From NCBI GenBank assembly GCA_002633005.1, contig NMRA01000058.1, positions 629,188 to 693,187 on the forward strand: a DNA stretch of 64,000 nt. Direction: 5' to 3'. The notes beneath the pieces were generated by a model. That model worked only from the letters and a program-made list of their open reading frames with translations, was not told the origin of the DNA and ran no database searches. The stretch comes from Phoronis australis. Its lineage: Eukaryota > Phoronida > Phoronidae. This document shows positions 36,847-49,395 of this stretch, piece by piece (the stretch's first letter is position 1; every line of letters begins with the position of its first letter). Position numbers and translations under genes: made by a program.

Positions 36847-36852
36847 AATAAA
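36847..36852 (+). terminator. Isolated poly(A)-type signal
   Basis: AATAAA in a typical 3'-end setting: T/A-rich sequence before it and GTGTGGTTTTGTT about 25-35 bases after it. No gene on the plus strand clearly ends here. It may belong to a very long 3' UTR, an unseen transcript or a retrocopy. Confidence 0.25.
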
Positions 36853-37570
36853 GATTAAACTTGAACTAATGACACGTGTGGTTTTGTTCGCTGTGAAATG
36901 TTTAATGTTGCTGTAATCTAGAAAGTTTAGGGACGGGTTCACAATTAGCTAAACTAATTAAGTTTCGCTGGCGATCAAATCTACTACTGTTTTTGGTACT
37001 TCAAGTTTAAAAATAAAATAAAAAGATATCTGGTAAGAAAAAAAACGTGAGTATTAAAATGAAAAAAACAAAAACCGGTATGAAACTTATTTAAAACCAT
37101 CGTTCCTTTGGGAAGTTGCCCATGGTCAAGATAAACACAAATTAACTTTTTTAGTCATTTTATAATATTTAAAATGTACGAAATTAAAGCTGCTTTTGTG
37201 CAAATGCCGTAGAAAACCAATTTGGGTGTACTAACAACCATCATTGTTGAGACAGTAGTGCTAGCTATTACCTTTCGACTTCATTAGCTCAGATCTACGT
37301 CAATACACAGGGCGAGCTGAATAGGCATCATAAAAGTTGTCTGGGGCTAAGGGAATCTGAGCGGTGACCAGTTTAAGCGAGAAGTTCTCCACATGGCGTT
37401 ACTCCTACCTACTGCCAAACTTTCAAATAGGTGTGTATTAACTAAGTGATTACACCTCATCACATACTCTGATGGAAATATTTAGTCAGAGAATGGCTTG
37501 ACGTAATTTTTCACCTGATCGCATTTTTGTTAAAAGTTGCTTACATCGCTGGAAATGGGAACACCCCCCT

Positions 37571-38385
37571 ATTCCGTAGGTTCACTATTCCGAAGGTTCA
37601 CAATTCGAAGGTTCACCGCTCCAAAGATTCGTTTCTCCAGAAAAGTCTACAATTTCTGAATCATGTGTAATTGCTGAACTTTTACATGTAAAAATAAGCA
37701 ACACTTCTGTTATTAGATGCAACTATACCGACATCAATACACCCGGCTAATAAATCACTTTGTTTGGACTAATTCCAGGTGCATGTGAAATTGCCCGTAT
37801 GTCTTACGAATACGGAAAATGAGTACGTATTTGCATTTATAAAAGAATATGAAGTAGGAATGTTGATGAATTAACGACCACGATACATTCATCAATCTCG
37901 TCTCAAGATCGCATCATCTCACAGCGCGACAGAAAAGTTTAGGGCCGCCGCGCTTCAACCTCACCCACCGAAACTACTCGCACGGCCCGGTTGAAACTAA
38001 AATAATGTAGTTAGTAAGCTACGCTGTCCCTGCCAGGCTTCACGAAGTCTCATTCAGTATTATAAAACTTAAAACCGCCGTTGGTCGCTGGACCCGTGCC
38101 CCATATCTTGTGCTTAATTGATAATGAGTCTTATATTGCCAGCGATTGGAACTGAGCTTTTTGTAAACAATGTAAATCAAACTTTTCCGGACTATTCAAG
38201 TCTTACACACTCTTTAAGTGGTTATTAAATGGACACCAATACAATATCTTATTCATTTTCAGTTCTGAATCATTAGTAGAAAATCAAAGTAATGAACTGT
38301 CGGAGTTCTGATTTTGTAATTGTGGACATTCGAAGTGGTGAACTTTCGAAGGTAGCGAACCTTCGGAGTAGTGAACCCTCGATCA
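37571..38385. mobile_element. 0.8-kb element with ATTCCGAAGGTTCAC repeat ends
   Basis: The left end carries repeated units (GGTTCACTATTCCGAAGG, then GGTTCACAATTCGAAGG). The right end carries the same in inverted orientation (CCTTCGGAGTAGTGAACC, preceded by GTGAACTTTCGAAGG). The interior has no long frame, so it is non-autonomous. Similar CCGAAGGTTC repeat ends are widespread in marine invertebrate genomes as far as I recall. Confidence 0.6.
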
Positions 38386-39681
38386 TGTATATGTAACCTT
38401 GAAATCTTTTCCATCAAAATTGTTGCTCGTATGAAATCTGCGAAGCAGTGCGCCATTGACATTGATTGACAAGAGAAGACTTTCTTCATTGACCAATGTT
38501 TTAATTAGGTCTAGACTTACCTAATAATGTGAACATGCGGGGATTTTTCAATGCAAGAAAACGCGGTAGCAAAAAGCATGATTTTTTAGAAACGACAGAG
38601 TAGTCAGTGAACATACCGTCGTCGTGTACTGAATTTAAAAGAACGGAAACGCACGCACGTGTACACGCATGCATGTCAATCCACCAATCCACAATCAAAG
38701 TGGACACTTGATGATCAAGATAATTGGCGATCACTTTAAATTCGAAATTTGAAAATGTCTGCAATTAATCTAATGCTAGAAAGTACACCAAAGTAGCAAA
38801 TAACAAAACAGTTTTCTGCTGTTTGTTGTTTCTTTGTCGATTTTAAAGGCATTCACACTGCGCTACTTTTGGGGGTCTCTCTCGTTGCTATAAAGTTTGA
38901 GCAAGGCCGCATAGACATTTACTTCTAAACTTCCTTGTTACCCTATGGTGTAGAAACCTACCGTAGCGCTTTCAATGCCGATGAATAACACAAAGCCTCC
39001 TCTAATCGTCATCTACGCAGTCACCACTCGGGCCGCATATGACCCGATGATTATGTAAAGCGCTTTACATCAGAAGTAAATTCAAAATTATTATTAACTT
39101 GGTTATGATTGCGGCTAGTAGAACTTGTAGTTACAACAATTTTTTTGTCGATTTCAGTACGTAGTAAATCCTATCTTATCCTAGGGCTGGACCCGGTTAC
39201 CTCGGTTTCCCCCCTGGCTACGGGCCTGTACTACATACAAGCGGTAACAAGTACATCCAAGCATACAACCCCGTTGTAGAGTGGCGAAAATTAACACGTA
39301 TGGCATGTGGATTCTTTGCATTACGCCATTACGGCCCTGTAGGCCTACAAATGTTTAAATAAAACTTGAGAGTTTCCCTTTGGCGTTTGATACATTTAAA
39401 GTATCCGGTCACCAGAGATTATGAAGCGTATTCTGCATGTCCTGAGCCAAAAGTGCCGGCTGTACAATATCCATGGCACCGACTCAACACACGGTACCGA
39501 TTTAGCCACTCTCGCCACATGAAGGCGCTGCGAAGGAGCATGTGTAACTTGTCGTTAGATGGTGCTCTGGTCACCGGAAGTACTGATATTTGTTTACGAA
39601 TGGCGCCCGTCTGGACGAAGCCGAAGGCGAACCACGTATGTCCAGTTAGTTTTGACCGTCGCCTGTGCTTTAATTTTAGCC

Positions 39682-39738
39682 ATGAGTAAAAGAAACAAAA
39701 CTACCAAGGATAAAGAAAAGCAAGACATTGCCGAAAAG
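39682..39738 (+). CDS. Possible alternative first exon of the RING gene
   Basis: ATG in good context (GCCATGA) opens 19 codons, MSKRNKTTKDKEKQDIAEK, ending in phase 0 at a donor (AAG/GTAAAC). This phase matches the exon at 44451, and the joined sequence would extend the charged helix there (DIAEK then VREIKLRQQ). An ETS-like site and GC-richer sequence lie upstream. It competes with the start at 40494, and the two could be alternative promoters. The evidence is phase and composition only. Confidence 0.35.
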
Positions 39739-40355
39739 GTAAACACGTCTTACCTAGGCAATACAATGACTGCTCTACCTCCGGCTCCTGTTGTCAGTTA
39801 ACTGTCTACAGACAAGTCGCCGGCCGTGCTACGCCTCCTCTCTCTGAGTCTCGGCGTGGCTGTTAATCATAATCAAGCCTGTGCGCCGTTTTTTCTGCAA
39901 ATTACGCTTAAACCATGTTAATTTGTCAAAATTAAGTTACTATACACACTGAACAACATGAAATGACATTTGAAAGACTCTCTTTGGCTTTCTGAGTGTT
40001 GATTATGACAGGTTATGTTTCCACTAGCAATGACAGGGACTAACAACAGTTCCTAGACTAGGGTGTTCTGCCGTTGACCCCAACTTGTTCGATCGAATAG
40101 CAAATGGACAAGTTGGTGAATTGACCGGTGTATCGAGTATCGTACACAATTGATTAACTCCATTGTGGTATTAATGTTTGGCGGGCTATGCAGTTCTCTT
40201 TTTTCGGTGATTGCTCTAATCCCAATAAGATTATATAACCTTACTGGGTTGCGCTGTCAAAAATAAAAGACAAGTTATAAACTCTTTGAACATGAACTGA
40301 TAACAATTATGAATTCCTCATCAAATGCTGATCTTGTTTAGTATAGTCCGGTTAC

Positions 40356-40389
40356 CTATTGTCGTCAGGCTCCAAAGGTCGTCCGCCAT
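40356..40389 (-). CDS. Possible first exon of a divergent minus-strand gene
   Basis: On the minus strand ACAAGATGGCGGAC gives an ATG inside a YY1-type element, a common arrangement at animal start sites. It is followed by MADDLWSLTTI and a donor (ATAG/GTAACC) in phase 1. No second exon could be identified further down, so this may be only a promoter element read in reverse. Confidence 0.25.
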
Positions 40390-40493
40390 CTTGTTTCGCG
40401 TGCAGCGCAACCACGCGGGACTTAGCGTTCCAATTTGGAGTGCTCGTGTGCACGTTAGGTACTAACTTATCGGAAGAGACACGTATCAAAGTA
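40360..40493. promoter_or_regulatory. CpG-containing, probably bidirectional promoter
   Basis: A short GC- and CpG-rich island in AT-rich surroundings contains CCGCCATCTTG (YY1-type) at 40384-40394 and CGCGTGCAGCG just after. It lies about 100 bases upstream of the candidate ATG of the RING gene (40494, plus) and overlaps a candidate minus-strand ATG (40389). There is no TATA box, as usual for housekeeping promoters. Confidence 0.4.
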
Positions 40494-43400
40494 ATGAGAC
40501 AAAAATCGGTGAGTTTACCGATTGTTTTTTAAAACCACTTAAAAATCAGTAGATTTTACTAATACACTTTTTTGTGCGTTTTCAGAAGATGTTTTCGAAT
40601 TTAAATTTTCTTCCGACGGGACACAAAACATGATCCAGGGTTTGTTTATGCAATGTATCTGTTTGTCCCAGGCACTAGTAGGATCTAGAAGGCCAAAGGA
40701 AAAATCCGCAGACAAATGCGATACGCTGGGTTCTTAACATTTTTGCCTCACGTTCACCATTAAACTGCATTGAAATGTTGTCCAATTGGCTTTTATTGGA
40801 AACCACAGTGCAGAGCTCAACATCAAAGCTTCAAATCGAGTTTATGTCAATAAAAACAGGCTGTTGCAATTTTCATTACTTCGTTGGCCTTTTTCTGCAT
40901 GTTTCTCAGTTTTTACAAAAGGGGGCAGCATATGACGAACTTAGGTGTCACAATAAAATGGCTGCCGAAGGCAGTGCACATTTGAAATAACTCGGCACAA
41001 ATTAAAGAAAACTTCCGAATCGATGAATGCGGTATATCTGTGAGAGTTAAATCGAATCCTATTCAGATCATAACTTTGAAGTGGAATAATTCGGTGAGTA
41101 CAATAGCAAGTCGGTTTTATGCTTAGGCGGACGACCATTGGGTTCCCCAGTATAAATCTAAAGTAATCTATTTTGTCGGAACGCATTACAGTTTAAGTTA
41201 CTCTTTGAAGCATGGTAAATAATTGTCCTTCCTGTTTTCAGACCAGACTAAAGACTACGCTCAGTAGTAAAAGGATACTAAACCCTGTTTTAATCATTTT
41301 AACAAATCCTCGTTTTGTCACTTGCTATTAATGCTTCACGGGCAAATCACAATCAAGGTCCATATTCGGTGGCCACTTTTGGGGAAAAATGAAGGTTGTC
41401 ATATAACTGTAAAAGCTGGGTTATTTTAAAGTACCATCATTCCAAGTTATTTTTGCACAAGAACCACCGAATAAAATTTTATGGCGTAATGCATCACAGT
41501 TGTACAAAAGGGTACGTACACTACAACTTGTGGTCACAGCCAACTTCTACCATGCAAAAATTCATAAGGTAGCAGTTAATTTAACAAGTTCTTGATCAAA
41601 TTGAGAAGAAGTATCACATACTAAAGTAAGAAAAGTTATTACCATACTGATCAAGTTGTTCTAGATGATGATACATTGCATATCTTAACACAGTATAATG
41701 AGAACTTCCTCTCTTGCAATATGATTTTTACAAAAAAATGACAAGTAACTACTTTTTTCAAAAAATTTATTGGTGCTATTTGCCTAGTTTTTAATACATT
41801 CACCAATTGGTCAAAATAGTTAAAGCAATGCTGGGCCCAGTGTTCCACTTGTAAACAGTAAAAAATGATACTGGTTAGGGGGTACGTACACTACGCAATC
41901 AATCAATTTCAAATTTTGACTAAGTTACAAATGTATGGCATGGTCTCAAGTTTTGTGCTACCTCTACTAGTTGGTTTATTGCAAGTTGTAGGAAACTGTC
42001 TGTGACAAATGTTGCTTACTTACCGGGTAATATTTTTGTTTCATGGCATTTGTTCACATCGGGGTATGTACACTACACAGGGGTACGTACACTACATTTC
42101 AATGACATGTCAGGTTTGTAACTAAATACTAAGAATCTACTGAGAATTAGTTGATTTACTAAATCAATTCAAGGAGAAAAAATAAAAAGCATAGCATATT
42201 AGCCGTACTTTGAAAATGGGCCCAAATTAAAATATAGGGGTACACAAATGCTAATATTTCACTCAAAACAAATGTAATTGTAGTAATAAGCACCCTTTTA
42301 ACCTAACATTTTCGAGGAAGGAAACTGTCTATGACCAGTGTTGCTCACTTACCAAGTGATATTTTAATTTCATGGCATTTGTAAACATTGGGGTACATAC
42401 ACTACAAGGGGGGGTACGTACAGTACATCACAGTTTCTGCATCACATGGTAACATAATGTTGTATGGCCATTTATTTTTCTTTGATGATAATAAGTACCA
42501 TGTTGTTATTTAAAAGGCAATAATTTCATTTGCAATGACCATTTGCGTTATTGGTTACTGAATTCCACATGGGTGTACGTACACTACATTTTGTTAGCCG
42601 TTTTGGCCCATTTTCAACATAGCAGAACCCAGTCAATATCCAAACTTTTGGTTTATTTAGATATTCAATAATTTGCTGTGTTGCCTAGGCTAACATACTC
42701 TGCAGTTCTTTTTATGAGAGAGTGTGAGCTTTAGTTTTTAACCTTCTTTACAGTAGGTAAGGGTTAGAAACACAGAATTTACTAATTTTGTAAAAAGTGC
42801 CTGTTTTATGATGAACCCTACCATTTCTCAATGATTAAGCACATCTTCTTCTAAGTGATTCTAAAAATGACTGAAGTTATTCTCAGTCATATCTAAGCAA
42901 TTGCTTACTTGATAAAATAAATTTCTTTTCTACTGTTGACAACTGAAAATTGTAATTTTTAAAATGGCCACTCGTAACGCTAAAATTGCACGAAATTCAT
43001 AAACAAAAATGCATAAATTTCTCAAACATTGTCCAATTTTGATGATTCTTTTTTAAATTTGCACAACTAAATAACTCTTTGCATATGAGATTCAGTTGGC
43101 ATTTGGTAAGTGATCAAAAAAATTATTTTAGACCGTAACACAGTGAACTCTTGAATGTGGACCTTGATTGGGATTTAGCCGTTCAGTGGAGTCGGTCTTG
43201 AACGATGAAACTTCAGGAATCAATTAAAAACTCATACTCCCTATGTCACTGGTTAGTTGTGGTTCTTGGTGGGTAGTTTTTCATCACAGTTGCCATTAAT
43301 TCGCTAAAAGCTGAGGTCACCTTTGCCCATTTAGCAGAATTTGGAAGGCGTTTTCAAAATTTCTTCTAAACTTTTGAAGGTTGTCGGGGATTACAAAATA

Positions 43401-46400
43401 TTATTTTGTTTCAGGTAACTGGATGGAAAAGTAATTTTTAGTATATGTTAATAGGCCAAAACCCCATTTGGTATCCTTGTAACAAAGGAGCCAGACGTTA
43501 TCAGAAGTTCACAACCAGCATTCTAGTAGGGATCTGGACTAGGGATATCGGCATACAATAGGCTGTAACTGCATTCGGTTTTTCATAAGGTTTTGAGGTA
43601 ACAGGCCGTAACTGTAGAAAATCTTGCCATTCCAGTTAATAGCACTTGAAGTCCCTAAGGTTACATTATGGCGTGTTGGCCATATTGCTTTATGTGTTAA
43701 AAAGCACTCGGAGGTTTGTCATAACTTGATTTGATTGTTTATACACTGTGGTTGTACTGCCAGGTTTTTGTCTTCAGGAAGCGCTTAGAAGAGATGCTTA
43801 TCCCTCTAAAGCAAAGCACCATAGTCAATTTTTCAGTAGCTTGCCCACACTTTTTCAATGGTGCAGACATGAATTTCCCTGATTGACGTATTTTACCATG
43901 TGACCCTTTGTGAAATTCATTCACTCAATTGAGAGAAATTCTCCTCAAGAGAAAAATTCCCCAATCAATTTGAGAACCTGCTATTGTTGGTAAACTGGAC
44001 ATGCAGTCGATTGCCTAGTGTTTACCCATTCCCTGTTCACTACTAGAATAGAAGAACTGTTCTCAGACCATCATTTCTCAACTTGGCTCTAATCAGATGA
44101 GCATTTGCATGTCAAATCTGTCACTACAAGGCAGAGCCATAAGAAGAAAGTTGCGCTAATGTCGCCATAGGAAAGCAACCATATGACTGGCTAAGTTGTA
44201 CAAGCACATAGCTAATAATTTCTTCCAACCTGATAAAGTACTACCACTCTTAATAAAGTACTACCACCCATCATAGTATGCCCTTCCTCACAAATGAAAC
44301 TTTACTCCTTGATTCCGATTTGACTTTACAATTTTAACCAGACTGCACGGTAAATATTAAGGGATTGTTTCTAACTCTAGAGGTGTTGGGCATCTGCAGG
44401 CTTGTTTGAATTGCAAAAATTTGACACAGTTCCACTCTTTACTTATTAAGGTCAGAGAGATCAAGTTGCGGCAACAAAACTGGTTGAAGCAAAGAGAATC
44501 TGCATTAAAAGAGTCATTTGACTCGTCAGGTGAGTTTTCTTTCTTTAAATGAATTACAAGTGACTGCAACGATAACCAAGGTTATCCAACTGACCAAACG
44601 TTGTGGGTGATGAAATGAAACCTGTTGCCTTTGAGCTCATATCCAAAACCTGCGAACACAAAAAGCTACACCTGATAAGCAGTTTGTTCAATGTTCATGC
44701 TTCTTCATACTTCTTGCTTTAAGTTCAAAATATGTGATGTTTTTGTTTCAAAGCCTTCATAAAAGGGATAGAAATGTGTTTCAGTTGCCACTAACCCTTA
44801 ATATTTGAATGGACTTTGTTTTGTTCATCATCAGACAAGCCAGTTGACATTTAGAACTGTCAGAGCTATTCCCCATGATACTTTGTTTGATTTTCGCAAC
44901 TATTTCACTGGTAGCTTGTTATCTGGATACCATTCATTGCATTTGGTTTTCAAAAGTAGTTTTGTTATTGCATTGTTTGCTATTGTAAAAATGTTGTGCT
45001 TTTGCCGGAGCAGGTGAAGGACAATCCACATCTTCGCGAAACAGTAATGGAAGTCTAGGGCTCACAAGAAGTAAAGAGATCAATACAGTGGTCTCACACT
45101 CTGTATCTGAACCACCAGTGCATGCTAAAAACACTCGTTTCAAATCATGGCGAAGTGCGCAGATGCAGAAAAAATCAAGTGGAACTAGTCAAAGAACATC
45201 GACTGATAGATATGGTGACAGCGACGACATAGGTAGTGATCACTCGGATGCATCTAGCTCTTGTAGTGAACTGAGAAGGATCGAACAATCAGAGTCCAGT
45301 TCTGCAAGGTCATCTGTGAGATCACAACATCTAACCCCTGATATGTTCGATGTTTTGGCTGATCAAATTGCTGAACGAGTTAAAAGAGAATTAAAGACGG
45401 GAGATGGTCCTCAAAACAACTACTTGGCGAAGACTAAACTTTATAACAATAGTTTCCGTGGTGATTCTGATTCAAAATGTCATGTAGACAAAGGGCTTGA
45501 GAGTCACTACTGTTCTCAGTGTCGGAACTTGATGGTAAGTTTTCATATCGGATGTAGCATAAAGTGTACTGATGGGAGACATGTGACTATTGTCAGTGTA
45601 CTGATGGGAGACAGGTGACCATTGTCACATCGCCACCTGTAGAGCCCTGTTAAAGGATGAAGAACTTAGCAGAAATGCATGTGTGGTCATCAGTGTGCAT
45701 GCCTTGGTTTTAATGTTTGTCAAATACATGTGGCACAGGAGTGGACTTGAAAGTATTGTGAATCATTCTGTTGTTCTGTTTAACACTTTGTAATCTTGCT
45801 TGCATCAAAAAGTTGCATTTATTTTGTTCTTGTGGTTGCAGCAACCGCATTCCACTAAGGAATTTCTCAGTAGATGGAGTCCTATACTGATGCATTTCTC
45901 AACATCAGCCTATCAGAATGTTTAATTTTTTTCCAACCAATGAGAATATCTGAATGTCTATTTTGTTATGTTAATCAATGAGCAGCCATGTTACGTAATC
46001 TTTCCACAGTGCTACTCCAGCACTGGGGAAAAGTGTAGGATACATGCAAAGCAGTCTATTGCAATTGATAAAATGCCACTTGGAAGTGGGGACTTATTTT
46101 GTCTTATTGAAATGGAATGAGCAACTTCACATCTGAGTAATGGGTGAATTTGGCGCCTTGTCAGCAGCAGTGTGCCACAAATTTTGTTGGAAGTACCTCC
46201 ATCTACCACTTGACCAGTTGCCTTTGCTTATGTTTCACACATGGGGCATCGATAGGCCCTATAGAGTTCTGGAAACTCAAACTGTTCTATTTATATTGAA
46301 GTATAAACTCACGACAAGTGTGTTTTTAATGTCGTACTTTAGTAAATTATGATTCTAACTTGCAGATGAGAATACAATACATTTATTCCCAAGTTACAAT

Positions 46401-49395
46401 AACAGGTTTATTGTTTTGATGTTGCATTCCCGAGTGCAAATTTGTTTTTTTGTAATCATCTGTGTAAGTCATATTTTACTCGAACATAAAGTAAAATGTA
46501 CTTCATTATTTTTAGTTAATTCTTAAGTAGATATGAACATGTCAATTTAAGCTAGAGTTTTTGTTCGGAGATTGGATCTCTGACCCAGTTGTTCCTGTAG
46601 TGACTTCTTGCAGCAGTGGCAAGTGCCTGTCAGTTCATCTAACGCAAGAAAATGATTTCCATATTAAATATCCTTACCCAGTATTAGAATCTTGACAAAA
46701 TACTATGTTCCAGGATTTGTGAAATTAAGTATTGTTGTATATCTTCATTTAGTTTGTGTTTTTTGATTTGTTTATCTACTCTTATCCCCAGGTGCCTCCT
46801 GTCCACACACCTATGCTAATAATTCCTTGTGGTCATTGTGTGTGCCAGGCCTGTGGTCAAGGGCAGCCCATCTGTCCACAGTGCTCAAGCCAGGTCACCT
46901 CTCTGACCTGTAACATCATGCTGCAGCAGATCATTTTGGAATTTAACAGCAAGCGCCAACAACAAGCTCATGGCACTAAGATGGAGAATGGCTACTGCCC
47001 TCAGAAATATTCAAGTGGTTCAAAAGGTGAGCTACGTAATCTCCACATAATTTTTAATGGAATTGTGCTACTGGAGATCTGATGTCTACTCTGATGAATG
47101 GTTTTTCACAAGAAATACTCTGTTTTGGTATGCATTTTTGCCTGATTGATTATTTTTTCTGGTAATTTTGATTATACCATATTTTTTGTGAAAATATGCT
47201 GTAGGACTATTTGCTAAGACACAGACCTTATTTAAGGGATTTTTATTAAGAAGTGAGCCAACTTAGGACAAATCTTTCTATACACAGTAAAGGGCAGTAC
47301 AATAAAAATTCAGTTTTACATAAAAATGCCAAAGACTCATTTTTATGGGCTCAAATATTTATATTTGGGTACATATTACCATCATCTCTGTGTGGGTGTG
47401 CAGGTTCCATGGCTGTATTTCCTAAGACCCGTGCAGGATCTTTTTGAAATTTGGCAAGTGTGTTCCTAGTGGCTGACGACAGACGGCGACTAGTTTCAGA
47501 CTGACCTGAATACCGCTGTGCCTCCTAGTGACAATTTTAGTTTTTTTACGCTTGCCTCTGTATCTTTGGAGTTCCTTGATAGATTTGGGAAATAGGTTTT
47601 TAATATGAAGACGATGATGCTTTTCCATTTTTGGATGGATTCGATGAATTTTACGCCACCTTGTGGACATTTTTGTCATTTTTGCCTCTGTTTTCTGGCA
47701 TCCGCTTCTCTGACTGCCATACCACTCAAAGGATCATTATAAAAATTTACAAATGTGTTGCTGATGAGAAGACCATGACTAAAGTTGACTTTCGGACAGG
47801 TTTGACTACTGTGTCACCCACTAGTGGCAATTTCGTTTTTCTTGCATCTGCGGCCAAATCTCCTTAACCCTTTGAAGGATGTTTGCCTCAGGCTGTATCT
47901 TCAAATTTCAGTAATGTATTTTCATGAAATTCAGAAAATAGTTTTCTATTAAGGAGACGACTCCGCCTTCCCACTTTCAGGCAGCCCGATTTGATGTTTT
48001 CTGCACCACTTTGTGGACTTTTTTCTTATTTTTGCATCTGTTGTTTTGGCGTCCACCTCCCTATCTGCCATACCACTTTAAGGATCATTATGAGAATTTA
48101 CAGATGTGTTCCTGATGAGCAGGACATGACTGAACTTGACTTTCGAACGGGTCCAAACTCTGTGTCGCTCCCTAGTGGTGATTTAGTTTTTGTGTCTGAG
48201 GCCAAATCTCCTTAACCCTTTGAAGGAACTCTGTGAAATTTGAAAGATGTGTTCCTATGGAGCCGACAACAAACAGGTAAAAAATGTTGAACTAATCCAA
48301 ATACCACTGTGCCCCCTGGTAGTAAAATGTTTTTTAGATTTACCTCTGAATCTTTGCCGTATTTTCATGATGTTCGTCAAATAGGTTTCTACTGAGGAGA
48401 CAACAAACCCTTCCCATTTTCAGCCAGATTTGATGTTTTGTGTGCCAGCTGTTGGCCGTTTAATAATTTTCGTGTATGTTTTTGACATCTGCCTCTATCT
48501 CAAATGACGATTATGTTTTGCTGATGCGAAGACCCTGGCTGATGTTGATTTTTGGATGTTTTTGACTATTCTGGCACAACTTAGGGGAAATTTTGCTTTT
48601 TTGCAGCTTAACCCTTTGAAGGATCTGTGCAAAATTTGGCAGGTGGGCTTTTATAGAGATATGGCAACAGATGACAAGTTTCAGACCAATCGGACTATAG
48701 CTGTGCCCCCTAGTGTCAATTGTTTATTACATTTGCCTCTATATCTTAGGAGGTCCTTGGCTTATTTTCATGAAAGTTGGCATATAGTTGTGTTTTACAG
48801 AGACACCACCTTCTCAATTCAGATAGGTTAGGTGGCCCATTCTGTGCCATTTTTATGATACTAAAAACACCCATAGAAGCACATCGTTAGCAGTGCTATC
48901 TTGTTTGCATTTCAATGCTCCGCATTGCTCTTGTAATTCTTGAATAGCTTACTGCATTATAAGAAACATTCAGAATATTACCATGTACTTTGAATGACTG
49001 ATGTCTAAATGATGCAATGAAGGCTCATACTTCGTTTTTTAATTTCTTTCAAAGGTTATGCAGATGAATATCAGACACTGACCATACGCCATGAGGTTCT
49101 TGAAACAGAGTCCAAGGCAATTAAAGAAAAACTCTCTGTAATAGACAAAGATATTGGCCAAGCTCGAAATACTATGAAGAACATTTCACGAGAAGAAGAA
49201 AAAATTGAGAAAGAAATACTGGCTCTTGAACAAAAGAGGAAAATTCTCGGACAGCACAAGGAGGAGTATGCTCAAAAGGTGGAAAAGCTTGAAAGTCAGC
49301 ATTTTGAAGAAGCCAACAGGCTGGCTTTGCTTGAAGAGTCCAAAAAATCTTTAGAGAAGGAAATGGACAAAGTAAAAATTTTAGCAGGCCATTAA
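40494..49395 (+). CDS. RING-finger (C3HC4) coiled-coil protein, probable E3 ubiquitin ligase
   Basis: Exons 40494-40508, 44451-44529, 45014-45534, 46792-47026 and 49055-49395 join in frame (396 residues plus stop). Order: a tiny first exon (MRQKS); a basic amphipathic stretch (VREIKLRQQNWLKQRESALK, 6-25); a Ser-rich, probably disordered linker to about 130; a short helix (LADQIAERVKRELK); a RING finger at 198-236; and a C-terminal coiled coil from about 288 to 392 (Glu/Lys heptads, ALEQKRKIL, KEEYAQKVEKLE). The zinc ligands are C198, C201, C218, H220, C223, C226, C233 and C236, the full C3HC4 set, split by an intron after residue 205. RING proteins of this type usually bind an E2 and transfer ubiquitin; the coil suggests a dimer or scaffold. 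I cannot name an orthologue. Start uncertain: 39682 is an alternative first exon. Introns 1 and 4 hold repeat arrays. Confidence 0.8.
41511..42588 (+). repeat. Dispersed TACGTACACTAC motif array
   Basis: Seven exact or near copies of GGGGTACGTACACTAC, all in the same orientation, lie near 41511, 41881, 42064, 42082, 42391, 42411 and 42571. They are separated by AT-rich sequence. Two flanking blocks of about 110 bp (about 41990-42095 and 42316-42425; shared words GGAAACTGTCT and TTTCATGGCATTTGT) are diverged copies of each other, so the array is an irregular tandem repeat inside intron 1 of the RING gene. Confidence 0.75.
47427..48840 (+). repeat. Four diverged tandem units in RING-gene intron 4
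   Basis: Units of roughly 350-450 bp recur. The mark CCTTAACCCTTTGAAGGA occurs at about 47862 and 48210, with CTTAACCCTTTGAAGGATC at 48606. Other shared words are TTTGCCTCTGT, GCCATACCACT and GACTTTCGGACAGG (GACTTTCGAACGGG in the next unit). The boundaries are approximate. Confidence 0.65.

Larger units (their letters stand above)
31531..39681. other. Gene-poor stretch with transposon remnants
   Basis: No spliced gene could be built. Contents: diverged repeat related to the 7.7/12 kb family near 33030, a transposase-like C-terminal fragment at 34049, an isolated poly(A)-type signal at 36847, and a TIR element at 37571-38385. Sequences like GCAGGCCCGTAGCCA occur near 35993 (plus) and 39226 (minus), probably another repeat family. 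Overlapping frames at 35.0-35.7 kb on both strands show no known domain. An ETS-like CCGGAAGT occurs at about 39575. Confidence 0.45.

Noticed and set aside
35993-39226. GCAGGCCCGTAGCCA words at 35993 and, inverted, at 39226 as ends of one 3.2-kb element
   Set aside because: Similarity fades within about 20-30 bases and other elements lie between, so independent copies of a common repeat are more likely.
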